Under the pieces are notes generated by a model, which made no database searches, was not told where the DNA came from, and saw nothing but the letters and a program-made list of their open reading frames with translations. The translations under genes were made by a program, and so were the position numbers. 64,000 nucleotides of DNA, from the NCBI GenBank assembly GCA_029255645.1, contig JANLJE010000012.1, positions 1 to 64,000 on the forward strand. The letters are read 5' to 3'. Origin of the DNA: Comamonadaceae bacterium. GTDB lineage: Bacteria; Pseudomonadota; Gammaproteobacteria; Burkholderiales; Rhodocyclaceae. Positions 26,135 to 35,135 of this stretch are shown here, piece by piece (position 1 is the stretch's first letter; every line of letters begins with the position of its first letter).

Positions 26135-27057
26135 CCGCGACCTCGCTACCAGTATTACTCGCCTCAGTCACGGTAACTTTCAATCCATCCATTTCTGAGT
26201 TGGAAGCACAGTTGCGTGCATTACCTGCTGCCACGCTCAAAGTCATCGTAGACAACGGATCAGAAGCCTCTCGATGGGCAAAAATCGAATCTCTAGCCAC
26301 AACGTTTCCAAATATCCATCTGATTCGCAGCAACACCAACCTTGGGCTCGCAGCAGCCACCAATCTCGGTGCGCAGTGGCTTTCCTCACTGGATTCACCG
26401 CCTGAGTTCCTGATCTTGCTCGATCAAGACAGCGAACCACAATCCGGCAGCATTGCAACATTGATTTCAGCATTCCAGCACCTTCAGGCAGCTGGCCACC
26501 GAGTCGGCTGCATCGGACCTTTGCTGATGGATCTCAACACCGGCCTGACACATGGCTTTCATCAACTCATGCCATTCCGATGGACGCGTTCCTATCCTCT
26601 AGCGGGTTCCCATACTCCAATTCAATGTGCCAGCCTCAACGGCAGTGGCACTCTTGTCCGGTTGTCTCTTTTTCAACAACTAGGAGGTCTGGATGAAACC
26701 TTCTTTATCGACCATGTCGATACCGAATGGGCTTTCCGTGTCATGGCACATGGTCATGAACTGTGGGGCATTCCGGCAGCCGTGTTCAATCACAGCATGG
26801 GGCAGACCAGCATGCGCTTTTGGCTGTTTGGGTGGAGAGTGTGGCCTGTGCGCTCACCACATCGGCATTATTACCTGTATCGCAACGCAATCACTCTTAT
26901 GAAGCGTCCATACGTACCTCGCGTCTGGAAACTCTGGGCCACAGCCAAGCTGTTGCTTACCGCAAGTGTCATGCTGATTTTTGGACCATCTCGAATCGAT
27001 CAAGTCAGCAGCATGTGGAAAGGCATCAAGACGGGACTCACTACAAATGCCAATTAG
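26131..27057 (+). CDS. Glycosyltransferase family 2 (rhamnosyltransferase-like)
   Basis: A 308-residue GT-A enzyme. The N-terminal strand is SVTVTFNPS, and VIVDNGSE near residue 39 binds the nucleotide. The metal-binding motif LLDQDSEP near residue 95 is typical of the rhamnosyltransferase subgroup, and the acceptor-side motif is FFIDHVDTEWAFR near residue 190. It overlaps the remnant ORF by 4 bp. Base composition is clearly lower in GC than in the 6-25 kb region, a sign of separate acquisition. It probably adds a deoxyhexose to a surface glycan; the sugar is inferred from the subgroup only. Confidence 0.82.
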   Translation: MTATSLPVLLASVTVTFNPSISELEAQLRALPAATLKVIVDNGSEASRWAKIESLATTFPNIHLIRSNTNLGLAAATNLGAQWLSSLDSPPEFLILLDQDSEPQSGSIATLISAFQHLQAAGHRVGCIGPLLMDLNTGLTHGFHQLMPFRWTRSYPLAGSHTPIQCASLNGSGTLVRLSLFQQLGGLDETFFIDHVDTEWAFRVMAHGHELWGIPAAVFNHSMGQTSMRFWLFGWRVWPVRSPHRHYYLYRNAITLMKRPYVPRVWKLWATAKLLLTASVMLIFGPSRIDQVSSMWKGIKTGLTTNAN

Positions 27058-28093
27058 TACAAAAATGAGTATATGGTCACGCGGCCATCTCGAATCCATC
27101 AGCCTCTGGCCTGCATGTGGAGGCAACAAGCGCACATCCAGAATTTTTATTCGCCAAGATAATGATGCCTCCATGCCCGACCAGTGGCGCATGGTGCAGT
27201 GTGCAGACTGCAAATCCATCTGGCTTGATCCACGTCCAGATGCACCATCGCTGCCACGCGCTTATGACAGCTATTTCACACACAATACAGAGTCTGATGA
27301 CATGCCTCGCACAGGAGCAAACGGATTTGCCTGGAAGTTGATCCATGGTTATCTGAATAGACGTTTTGGCATGCACCGCCAACCTGCCTCAAGTTGGGGT
27401 TATGTCATCTTTTCGCTCATCGAACCTTGGCGGCTCAAGCTGGACTACTACGGCAGGCATCTGACGCGTGGCCGCATCGGTGAGCCTGGGCGTTTGCTGG
27501 ACATTGGCTGCGGCAACGGAGCCTTTCTGGCCCGCGCAGCAAACATGGGCTGGCAGGTGCAGGGCTGCGAGATAGACCCCAAGGCCGTTACCGCTTGCCG
27601 CAACATTGGCATTGATGTCATCGAAGGCGATGCCTTTGCGCCCCAATTGACAGGGCAAACTTTTGACGTCATCACCATGAGCCATGTGATCGAGCATGTG
27701 CATGATCAGCCCGCCCTGCTGCAGCGCGCTTATGAACTGCTACGCCCAGGTGGATGGTTCTGGCTGGCCTGCCCCAACCCGCACAGCGTCGGTCTGAGTC
27801 TGTCGGGCACAGCTTGGCTTGCCTTGCACCCGCCCTACCATCTATGCATTCCAAGCCAGACTATCTTGATAAGCTGGCTCGAGAAAAAAGGGTTCTTCGA
27901 CATACGTCCCTTACGACGCGGATCGCATGTTCGCAATGTGTGGCGCATTTCGCAATCTATTGCCCAGCGTGAATCAATCCCCTTGCCATCACCTGGCCAC
28001 TTGCTCTTCTGGCGCTTGATCGCCGATGGTTTGGCAACCATCACCTCTGACAGAGCTGAAGAAACGGTGCTGCTTGCACGGAAACCGGAGTGA
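27047..28093 (+). CDS. SAM-dependent methyltransferase with N-terminal zinc-ribbon-like segment
   Basis: A 348-residue protein. ATG 27047, overlapping the GT2 stop by 11 bp, is taken as start; ATG 27065 is also possible. The N-terminal part holds ACGG and VQCADCKSIW, a pattern seen in methyltransferases that begin with a small zinc-binding module. The SAM motif LLDIGCGNGAF lies near residue 149, EIDPKA follows, and motif IV FDVITMSHVIEHVHD comes after that. It lies between two GT2 genes of similarly low GC and probably methylates a sugar residue of the glycan. Confidence 0.8.
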   Translation: MPISTKMSIWSRGHLESISLWPACGGNKRTSRIFIRQDNDASMPDQWRMVQCADCKSIWLDPRPDAPSLPRAYDSYFTHNTESDDMPRTGANGFAWKLIHGYLNRRFGMHRQPASSWGYVIFSLIEPWRLKLDYYGRHLTRGRIGEPGRLLDIGCGNGAFLARAANMGWQVQGCEIDPKAVTACRNIGIDVIEGDAFAPQLTGQTFDVITMSHVIEHVHDQPALLQRAYELLRPGGWFWLACPNPHSVGLSLSGTAWLALHPPYHLCIPSQTILISWLEKKGFFDIRPLRRGSHVRNVWRISQSIAQRESIPLPSPGHLLFWRLIADGLATITSDRAEETVLLARKPE

Positions 28094-28096
28094 TTC

Positions 28097-28999
28097 ATGG
28101 AGACAGACACCACGCCGATTACCGGCCTTGTACTCCACTTTCGCACACCAGAAAAGACGCTAGCCTGTTTGAATTCCTTGCAACGGGAAGGCGTTTGTAA
28201 AGCTGTCGTCGTTGACAACTCGGAAGACGGGGGGCGATCCATCGCCGCCATGCGGGATGAACTAGGAGCGCTGCGCAATGCTGGGCTCGATGTCGAAGTT
28301 TTGAATCCGGGACGCAACCTGGGCTTTGCAGCGGGCGTCAATACGGGCTTGGCACACCTCGCCGCGGCGCAGTTCTGCCATGTTCTCCTGATCAATTCAG
28401 ACGCTCGCTTGGCGCCTGGTGCGCTCGACCAGATGTGCCTTACGCTACAAACTGCGCCTGTCGTTGCACCACGCATTGCTCAGGGTAATCAATCACCCAC
28501 ATCGCCATTTGCCTATTACGACCGCTTGCTGGGGCTGATCACGAACTCGCCTGCGGTGATGCCATTGCGCCATGCCAGCGGCTGCTGTCTCTTGATTCAT
28601 GCCAATCAAGCACGTCTGCCATTGTTCGATCAGGATTTTTTCTTTTATGGCGAGGACGTAATGCTTGGTTTCACCACCGAACAGAATCACCTTGCCGAAC
28701 GAGAATGTCCACAGGCCATTGCAATTCACGCCACTTCGTCGAGCGCCCAAAATGGCTCGATATTCTACGAGTACCATATAAACCGATCCCACTGGCTGCT
28801 AGTACGAAAGCTGGCGCGCAATCCGCTGGAGCAATTCATGTTCGTCGCGGCCAGGTGCATCACGCTGCCTCTGCGAGCCCTGGTACGCAGCCTGCGTTTT
28901 CGCTCCCTCGTGGCTTGGCGGGGGTTGTTTGAGGCAACGACAGATGTTCTGCGCGGTCGCTGCAGGAGTTTTACCCCACCATCATCGACGGCTTCATAG
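28097..28999 (+). CDS. Glycosyltransferase family 2
   Basis: A 300-residue GT-A enzyme. The motifs are VVVDNSEDGG near residue 36, NPGRNLGFAAGVNTGL near residue 73, and the metal-binding INSDARL near residue 97. FFFYGEDVMLGFTTE near residue 179 is the acceptor-side acidic motif. It starts 3 bp after the methyltransferase stop and belongs to the lower-GC block. It converges on the flippase gene, whose stop is 14 bp away. Confidence 0.82.
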   Translation: METDTTPITGLVLHFRTPEKTLACLNSLQREGVCKAVVVDNSEDGGRSIAAMRDELGALRNAGLDVEVLNPGRNLGFAAGVNTGLAHLAAAQFCHVLLINSDARLAPGALDQMCLTLQTAPVVAPRIAQGNQSPTSPFAYYDRLLGLITNSPAVMPLRHASGCCLLIHANQARLPLFDQDFFFYGEDVMLGFTTEQNHLAERECPQAIAIHATSSSAQNGSIFYEYHINRSHWLLVRKLARNPLEQFMFVAARCITLPLRALVRSLRFRSLVAWRGLFEATTDVLRGRCRSFTPPSSTAS

Positions 29000-29013
29000 C
29001 TTGAAGCGATGTT

Positions 29014-30270
29014 TCATCTGTCAGGGCGAAGCATCCTCACTGTTTTGCTGCAACGCACAACCAAAATGCCCCCCCAAGCCGCCATCGTCCATTCCGCACA
29101 TGCCAGCGCCAAGGGCATGCCGTATGTGCCGTAACGCACTGTCAGTAAGCCAGATGCAGCAACCAGCACGACCAGCCCGCCTAGTTCGAAACCCGCACGC
29201 ATCCAGGGTTGGCCCAGTGCCATGAGCGCACTGCCTGCAGCAATGCGCAGCGCCATCCCAGGCACGGCAATGCACAGCCAGCGGACTACCTCGTCCACCC
29301 CCCCATATTTGTCACCAAGCAGCCAGACAAACAGCGGCGAGCACCACCACAAAGCCGCCGCCAGCACCATGCTGTAGAGGGTGGTAGCGGCAAAAATCCA
29401 GCGCAGCAAGAGCGCCGTGCGCTGCGGGTGGTTTTGCCCCTCGCGGAACAAGCGGGGCATTGCCGACAGCATCAGCGCGATCACTGGCAGCGTAACCGCG
29501 CCCACGATGCGCGCACCGGCGGCATACAAGCCTGCAGCCGTCAGTGGCAGGAGTCTTACAGCCAGGGTCTTGTCCAGTTCCGCCGGGCCTATGGCCGTAA
29601 TGTTGAGTACTGCAAAGCTGGCCGATTCGTGTAACTCTCTTCTGGTCGGCAAGCGCCACTGCCGAGGGGGTGGCCAGGCTCGGGGCATATACCTTACGAC
29701 AACCATCAACGCAATTACCGTAGCGATGCAGTATCCATAACCGTACATGGATAATGCATCGGGCGGCTGCAGCACAAACACTGAACCCGCGGCGACCAGG
29801 CGCAAGAAAAGCGGCAGCGTTTGCAACAACTGTGATCGCGCCGTGCGCCCCAGCGCCAGCAGTTGTGCTGCTGCCAAGGCCAGTAGCGGCTGCAGCAACA
29901 TTTCAGCCACGCCAATGGCGAGCAGCACGCGCCAGCCAATACCGCTGCCCTGCAGGGCCAAGGCATGAATCAAGAAAAACACGGCGAGCAGAACCCCACC
30001 ACACACCAGGGTGGTCGGCATGGCATACGGCAGCACCTGCGCCCGTCGTACAGGGTCTTTGGACATTTCGCCCAACAACACCAAATGCGTGCCGAACGTA
30101 GCCAAAGTGCCCAGCATCACCGCCAGCGCCGCCACCCCTGTAAAAGCACCAAACTGCTGCGGCTCGAGCAAGCGCGCCACCAGCAGCAAGCCGCCCGCCT
30201 GCACTGCCAGCCGCAGGCCTAGCACCACGCTGGTGCGGATGGTTGATTGAGCAATAGCCCCCTGGAGCAT
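29014..30270 (-). CDS. Polysaccharide flippase (Wzx-like, MOP superfamily)
   Basis: A 418-residue polytopic protein with about 12 hydrophobic segments spread over the whole length. It begins with the TIRTSVVLGLRLAVQAGGLLL segment typical of Wzx/RfbX flippases. It would move undecaprenyl-linked oligosaccharide to the periplasmic face. It is transcribed against all other genes of this block and is the only flippase candidate in the window, so it is the likely partner of the WecA-like and ligase-like proteins. The start is ATG 30268-30270 with GGAG-like bases poorly placed. Confidence 0.8.
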   Translation of the reverse strand: MLQGAIAQSTIRTSVVLGLRLAVQAGGLLLVARLLEPQQFGAFTGVAALAVMLGTLATFGTHLVLLGEMSKDPVRRAQVLPYAMPTTLVCGGVLLAVFFLIHALALQGSGIGWRVLLAIGVAEMLLQPLLALAAAQLLALGRTARSQLLQTLPLFLRLVAAGSVFVLQPPDALSMYGYGYCIATVIALMVVVRYMPRAWPPPRQWRLPTRRELHESASFAVLNITAIGPAELDKTLAVRLLPLTAAGLYAAGARIVGAVTLPVIALMLSAMPRLFREGQNHPQRTALLLRWIFAATTLYSMVLAAALWWCSPLFVWLLGDKYGGVDEVVRWLCIAVPGMALRIAAGSALMALGQPWMRAGFELGGLVVLVAASGLLTVRYGTYGMPLALACAEWTMAAWGGILVVRCSKTVRMLRPDR

Positions 30271-30420
30271 GGGCTTGCCCTAATTAAAGGCGAGAAGGTG
30301 ATTCACCCCCTCATCGCCATCGACAAGCAGGCCCGACGGCCTTGCCGAAAACGGAAACCTCATCCACTGCCCACCGGGTTCCCGCTGCCCTTGCGGCACA
30401 GGGGGGCCGTTTTGCGGGCC

Positions 30421-31569
30421 TTAGTCCTGGTAGCGTTGGGCGATTTCATGGAATACATCGAGTATTTCCAGCAGGGCGTCCACCATGTCCGGATCAAAAT
30501 GCTGGCCGCGCCCTTCGCGGATGATGGCGACGGCCACCTCCATGGGCAGGGCTTCCTTGTAGTGGCGTCGGGAAGTGATGGCGTCGAACACATCGGCAAC
30601 GGCCATGAGCCGTGCCGGCACGGGAATGGCTTCTCCCGCCAGACCCAGGGGGTAACCGGAGCCGTCCCATTTCTCATGGTGGCTGCGGGCAATCTGGCAG
30701 GCGATTTCGAGAAAGGCCAGCGGCGACTCGCCCTGTTGCTGCAGCGTGGCGAGGGCCTGGCCGGCCACCTTGTGGATGGCATCCTCGATGGCTTCGGCGC
30801 CAATCTGGGCGTGGACCTTCATGATCTCGAACTCTGCCGGGGTGAGACGGCCGGGTTTGAGCAGGATGGCGTCGGGAACACCCACCTTGCCGATGTCGTG
30901 TAGCGGCGCCGCCTTGGCGATCAGTTCCTGCTGGCGAGGGACCAGGTAGCCGCAGAAGCGGGGATGGGTTTCCAGATGCTGCATCAGGGCGCGGATATAG
31001 GCCTGGGTGCGGTACAGATGGTTGCCGGTCTCGTTATCCCGCTTTTCCGTCAGCATGGCCAGGGCGTGCAGGCTGACATCCTTGATCAGCTCGATCTCGC
31101 GAGTGCGGCGGCTGATCTGGCTTTCCAGGTAACCATTTTGATCCTTGAGCCAGTCCCGGGCCTCCTTGAGTTCCAGATGGGTCCGCACCCGGGCGAGCAG
31201 GATGGCGGGGCGGATGGGCTTGGTGACGTAATCCACGGCGCCCAGGGCCAGGCCATGTTCCTCGTCCGCATCCGTATCCATGGCGGTGACGAAGATCACG
31301 GGAATGTCCCGGGTGGAAGGCTCCGCCCGCAGGGCGCGCAGCACCGCGTAGCCATCCATCCCGGGCATCATCACGTCGAGCAGGATCAGGGCGGGGCGGG
31401 GTTCGCTCTGCGCTACTTTCAAAGCCCGCAAGCCGGAGTTGGCGACCCGGACCCGGTAGAAGGGCTGCAACAGCTCGCCAATGATGGTCAGGTTTTCCCG
31501 GGTGTCGTCAACTACCAGGATGGTCCGCGGGGCGGTGCCATCGGCTGCGACAGTGAGGGGTTCCGACAT
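30421..31569 (-). CDS. Response regulator with HD-GYP phosphodiesterase domain
   Basis: A 382-residue two-domain protein. An N-terminal receiver domain (residues 15-135) has the acidic DDT, the phospho-acceptor Asp in [12 protein letters not shown] and the Lys in VTKPI. A short coiled linker follows. The C-terminal HD-GYP domain (about 170-375) has [16 protein letters not shown] and the associated metal-binding histidines, all expected for active c-di-GMP hydrolysis. The start is ATG 31569, with GGAG upstream; the frame is open further upstream without homology. No partner kinase gene is adjacent. Confidence 0.9.
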   Translation of the reverse strand: MSEPLTVAADGTAPRTILVVDDTRENLTIIGELLQPFYRVRVANSGLRALKVAQSEPRPALILLDVMMPGMDGYAVLRALRAEPSTRDIPVIFVTAMDTDADEEHGLALGAVDYVTKPIRPAILLARVRTHLELKEARDWLKDQNGYLESQISRRTREIELIKDVSLHALAMLTEKRDNETGNHLYRTQAYIRALMQHLETHPRFCGYLVPRQQELIAKAAPLHDIGKVGVPDAILLKPGRLTPAEFEIMKVHAQIGAEAIEDAIHKVAGQALATLQQQGESPLAFLEIACQIARSHHEKWDGSGYPLGLAGEAIPVPARLMAVADVFDAITSRRHYKEALPMEVAVAIIREGRGQHFDPDMVDALLEILDVFHEIAQRYQD

Positions 31570-31721
31570 GGCGACAGGCTCCGGGGAAAAACGGGAGCTC
31601 GATTTTACGGCGGTTCGGAGGGTTTTGTGTTCGAGGTGTGCTCGTACCGGACGCAGCACAAGCCATACTTGAGCGTCTATGGCAAGGAGGGCGGCATGAG
31701 AACAGTAGGTCAGCGCCAAGA

Positions 31722-31748
31722 GCGCCCGATTGGTCTTGCGTCGGGCGC
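31722..31748 (-). other. GC-rich stem-loop downstream of prk
   Basis: GCGCCCGA (31722-31729) and TCGGGCGC (31741-31748) are perfect 8-bp complements around an 11-base loop. It lies about 75 bp past the prk stop and 150 bp before the response-regulator start. It may end or stabilise the fbp-prk mRNA, but there is no T-run after it. Confidence 0.45.
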
Positions 31749-31822
31749 CCTCCTGGCTGAAGGCGCTCGATTCAATGATGAGATGAAGGGGATTCAAGCG
31801 GGCCGGATCGGCCCTTCCTGCC

Positions 31823-32698
31823 TCATTCGACGCCGCTTCGGCGTGCCATCAGGCGCCAGATGATGGGGGTGAGGATGAGCTGCATGGCCAGGTCCTGCCG
31901 GTCGCCGGGGATGACGATGGTGTTGGCCCGGGTCATGAAGGCATCCTTGACCATCGAGAGCAGGTAGGGGAAATCCACGCCCCGGGGATCGGCAAAGCGG
32001 ATCACCACCATGGTCTCGCTGGCGATGGGAATGTCCCGGGCGATGAAGGGGTTGGAGGTGTCCACCACCGGCACCCGCTGGAAGTTGATGTGGGTGAGTT
32101 CGAACTGGGGCACGATGTAATGCACATAGTCCGGCATGCGCGAGAGGATGGTGCGCATCACCGCCTCGCGCGAATAGCCGCGCAGATTGGTGTCGCGGTG
32201 GATCTTCTGGATCCACTCCAGGTTGATCACCGGCACCACGCCGATCAGCAGGTCCGGGTAGCGGGCCACATTCACCTGGGCGGTACGCACCGCCCCATGC
32301 AGCCCTTCATAAAAGAGCAGGTCGGTATCTTCCGGCAGCGGCTCCCAGGGGGTGAAAGTACCGGGCTCCTGCCCGACCGCCTGGGCATCTTCCTTTTCAT
32401 GCAGATAACGGCGGCGGTGCCCCGTGCCCGTTTCGCTGTAGCTGCAAAACAGGCTTTCCAGCTCCGGCAGCAGGTTGGTGTCCGGCCCGAACAGGGACAG
32501 ACGACCTTCGCCTTGCGCCTCCCGTGCATCGTTCAAGGCCTTGAGTCCGGCCCGGTCGTAGCGGTGAAAGCTGTCGCCCTCGACGATGGCGGCGCGCACC
32601 CCCTCGCGCCGGAAAATCCCCTCGAACACCTTGCGGACATGGCTGGTGCCGGCTCCCGAGGAACCCGTGACGGCGATGATGGGATGCCGGGCGGACAT
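31823..32698 (-). CDS. prk: Phosphoribulokinase (class I, proteobacterial)
   Basis: A 291-residue kinase that phosphorylates ribulose-5-phosphate to ribulose-1,5-bisphosphate, the CO2 acceptor of the Calvin cycle. The P-loop is [13 protein letters not shown] near residue 9. [11 protein letters not shown] and FYEGLHGA are diagnostic of the octameric proteobacterial type, and typical length is 290. It starts 3 bp after the fbp stop, so the two form a Calvin-cycle operon. RuBisCO genes are not in this window. It could also serve other roles in organisms lacking RuBisCO, which cannot be judged here. Confidence 0.93.
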   Translation of the reverse strand: MSARHPIIAVTGSSGAGTSHVRKVFEGIFRREGVRAAIVEGDSFHRYDRAGLKALNDAREAQGEGRLSLFGPDTNLLPELESLFCSYSETGTGHRRRYLHEKEDAQAVGQEPGTFTPWEPLPEDTDLLFYEGLHGAVRTAQVNVARYPDLLIGVVPVINLEWIQKIHRDTNLRGYSREAVMRTILSRMPDYVHYIVPQFELTHINFQRVPVVDTSNPFIARDIPIASETMVVIRFADPRGVDFPYLLSMVKDAFMTRANTIVIPGDRQDLAMQLILTPIIWRLMARRSGVE

Positions 32699-32701
32699 GA
32701 T

Positions 32702-33718
32702 TCAGGCGGAACGGTGGTAGGCGGCGACCCGCTCCACTTCGTTTTTCGAGCCCAAAATCACCGGCACGCGCTGGTGCAGTTTTTCCGGGGTGATGGCAAG
32801 GATGCGCTCGCGCCCGGTGCTCGCCACGCCGCCGGCCTGCTCCACCAGCCAGGCCATGGGATTGGCCTCGTACATCAGGCGCAGCTTGCCGCCCTGGGCG
32901 CGGGTCCTGGCATCCAGGGGATAGAGGAAGATGCCGCCGCGGACCAGGATGCGATGCACGTCGGCCACCATCGAAGCCACCCAGCGCATGTTGAAATCCC
33001 GGCCGCGCGGCCCCTCCCGGCCCTGCAGCAGCTCCGCCACGTAGCGCTGCACCGGCGGCTCCCAGTGGCGCTGGTTGGCCATGTTGATGGCAAATTCCCC
33101 GGTATCTTCGGGAATGCGGAGGTTTTCCTGGGTGAGGACGAAGGAGCCGATCTCCCGGTCCAGGGTAAAGGCCGCCACCCCGTCCCCCACGGTCAGCACC
33201 AGCAGGGTGGTGGGGCCATACACGGCATAGCCGGCGGCGACCTGGCGCGCACCGGGCTGGAGAAAGGCCGCTTCGGCGGCGGCCTCGGAGGACAGGTCGG
33301 CCCCCTCGGGACACTTCAGCACCGAAAAGATAGTGCCGACGGAGACATTCACGTCGATGTTGGAGGAGCCATCGAGCGGATCGAACATCAGCAGATATTC
33401 GCCGTGCGGATAGCGGTTGGGGATCAGCCGGGGCAGATCCATTTCCTCGGAAGCCATGGCCGCCAGGTGGCCGCCCCATTCGTTGGCATCGAGCAGGATG
33501 TCGTTGGAGATCACGTCGAGCTTCTTCTGCGCCTCGCCCTGGACGTTCTCGCTGCCGGCTTCGCCCAGAGCCTCACCCAGGCCGCCCTTGCCGATGGTGA
33601 CGGCGATATGCTTGCAGGCCCGCGCCACCACCTCGATCAGCAGCCGCAGGTCGGCGGGCAGCAGGTTCTTTTCGCGCTGTTTTTCGATCAGGTAGCGGGA
33701 GAGGGTGATACGACTCAT
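32702..33718 (-). CDS. fbp: Fructose-1,6-bisphosphatase class I
   Basis: A 338-residue FBPase. The substrate and metal motif [18 protein letters not shown] near residue 117 is the class I hallmark. The start is ATG 33718, with CCGGAG 7-8 bp upstream on the minus strand; the frame is open to 33775 without homology. It hydrolyses fructose-1,6-bisphosphate in gluconeogenesis and the Calvin cycle. Being directly upstream of prk makes a Calvin role likely. Regulation is not evident: no cbbR gene or clear LysR site is visible upstream. Confidence 0.95.
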   Translation of the reverse strand: MSRITLSRYLIEKQREKNLLPADLRLLIEVVARACKHIAVTIGKGGLGEALGEAGSENVQGEAQKKLDVISNDILLDANEWGGHLAAMASEEMDLPRLIPNRYPHGEYLLMFDPLDGSSNIDVNVSVGTIFSVLKCPEGADLSSEAAAEAAFLQPGARQVAAGYAVYGPTTLLVLTVGDGVAAFTLDREIGSFVLTQENLRIPEDTGEFAINMANQRHWEPPVQRYVAELLQGREGPRGRDFNMRWVASMVADVHRILVRGGIFLYPLDARTRAQGGKLRLMYEANPMAWLVEQAGGVASTGRERILAITPEKLHQRVPVILGSKNEVERVAAYHRSA

Positions 33719-33855
33719 GAGGACTCCGGAAAGACCAGGATGGGGAAGGGAATCGAAGCCGCATTTTAACCCCAAGCCTGACCCCAGGCCGCGGGAGAAA
33801 ATTTATTCCCCTGCATTCCCTTGTTCCGGCAGCCCCGGGGTGTAAGAATCGAGCC

Positions 33856-34383
33856 ATGCGATTCCTCATTCCCTTTCCCCGCCTGTCCCTCATCGGGCTC
33901 ACCCTGCTGCTTTCAGCCTGCGCCGGACTGCCGGACCGGGCCACGGAAGGCGAGCTGCAGCAACGCCTCGGCACGCCGGCCATGCACTGGGAGGCAGCCG
34001 ATGGCCGGCTCCAGCTGGCCTACCCCACCGGCCCCATGGGCTTCGCCACCTGGATGGTCTGGCTCGGCCCCGACCGGCGGCTGGAAAAACTGGAGAATGT
34101 CCTCGACACCGCCCACTTCGCCCGCATCCAGCCGGGCCAGAGCCAGGCCGAGGTGCTCAGCATCCTGGGTCCGCCGATCCCCAGCCGGACCGTGTATTAC
34201 GAAGCCCGGGACGAGCTGGTGTGGGAGTGGCGCTACTGCGACGACTGGGCCGAACCGGCCCGCTTCCACGTCCTGTTCGATGGCAGGACGAAGACCGTGC
34301 GCAGCACCCTTTCCCTCACCGAAAGCCAATCCCAGCTCTTCATCCAGTTCCGCGAATACTGCAGCCGCCCCCGGCGGCCCTGA
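33856..34383 (+). CDS. Lipoprotein, BamE/SmpA-like
   Basis: A 175-residue lipoprotein. The lipobox LLSAC (Cys at residue 22) follows a hydrophobic segment, so it is probably anchored in the outer membrane facing the periplasm. The middle segment GQSQAEVLSILGPP near residue 95 is the repeat typical of the SmpA/OmlA (BamE) fold. No bam gene is adjacent, and the usual BamE would be shorter (about 110-150 residues), so this is more likely a BamE-fold paralogue than BamE itself. The bluB start follows 6 bp after its stop. Confidence 0.75.
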   Translation: MRFLIPFPRLSLIGLTLLLSACAGLPDRATEGELQQRLGTPAMHWEAADGRLQLAYPTGPMGFATWMVWLGPDRRLEKLENVLDTAHFARIQPGQSQAEVLSILGPPIPSRTVYYEARDELVWEWRYCDDWAEPARFHVLFDGRTKTVRSTLSLTESQSQLFIQFREYCSRPRRP

Positions 34384-34389
34384 TTCCCC

Positions 34390-35067
34390 ATGGCCGACAC
34401 CGCCCACCGCTACCCGGAAGAACAGATTGCCGCCGTCTACCGCGCCATTTTCGAGCGCCGCGACGTGCGTCATTTCAAGCCCGGGCCCCTGCCCCCCCGA
34501 GTCCTGGACCGGCTGCTGGACGCCGCCCATGCCGGCCCCTCGGTGGGCTACATGCAGCCCTGGCGCTTTTTGCACATCACCGACCCGGCCCTGCGCCAGG
34601 AAATACACGCCCTGGTGGAGGCGGAACGGCTGAACACGGCGGAACACCTGCCCAGCCGCCAGCAGGAATTCCTCGAGTTGAAGGTGGAAGGGGTGCGGGA
34701 ATGTGCGGAAATCCTGGTGGTGGCCCTGATGGATGGCTGCGCGGCCCACATCTTCGGGCGCCGCACCCTGCCGGAAATGGACCTGGCCTCCGCCGCCTGC
34801 GCCATCCAGAACCTCTGGCTGGCGGCCCGGGCCGAAGGCATCGGCGTGGGTTGGGTGTCCTTCTTCGATCCCCTGGCCCTGATCCGGCTGCTGGCCATGC
34901 CCGTCGACGCCCGGCCGATTGCCATCCTCTGCCTGGGCCAGGCGGAATCCTTCCCGGAGCAGCCCCTGCTCGAACAACTGGGCTGGGGCCAGCGTCTGCC
35001 GCGGGAGCAATGGCTGTTTGAAAACCGCTGGCCGGAAGACGCCAGGCCCACACCGGTGGCCTGCTAG
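34390..35067 (+). CDS. bluB: 5,6-dimethylbenzimidazole synthase
   Basis: A 225-residue flavin-dependent enzyme of the nitroreductase fold. It cannibalises reduced FMN with oxygen to give 5,6-dimethylbenzimidazole, the lower base of cobalamin. The motif FERRDVRHFKPGPLP near residue 22, the lid region and the EGIGVGWVSFFDP segment near residue 150 are characteristic of BluB rather than ordinary nitroreductases. It complements cobT, cobS, cobU and cobC at 3.3-6.3 kb. Together these would complete the nucleotide loop when oxygen is present. It is 6 bp downstream of the lipoprotein gene. Confidence 0.9.
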   Translation: MADTAHRYPEEQIAAVYRAIFERRDVRHFKPGPLPPRVLDRLLDAAHAGPSVGYMQPWRFLHITDPALRQEIHALVEAERLNTAEHLPSRQQEFLELKVEGVRECAEILVVALMDGCAAHIFGRRTLPEMDLASAACAIQNLWLAARAEGIGVGWVSFFDPLALIRLLAMPVDARPIAILCLGQAESFPEQPLLEQLGWGQRLPREQWLFENRWPEDARPTPVAC

Positions 35068-35135
35068 GCGAAACCGTTCGACAAGCATAAAATCACGAGC
35101 TTTGGCCGATACCCGATCCGGATCGGCCCAAACTC

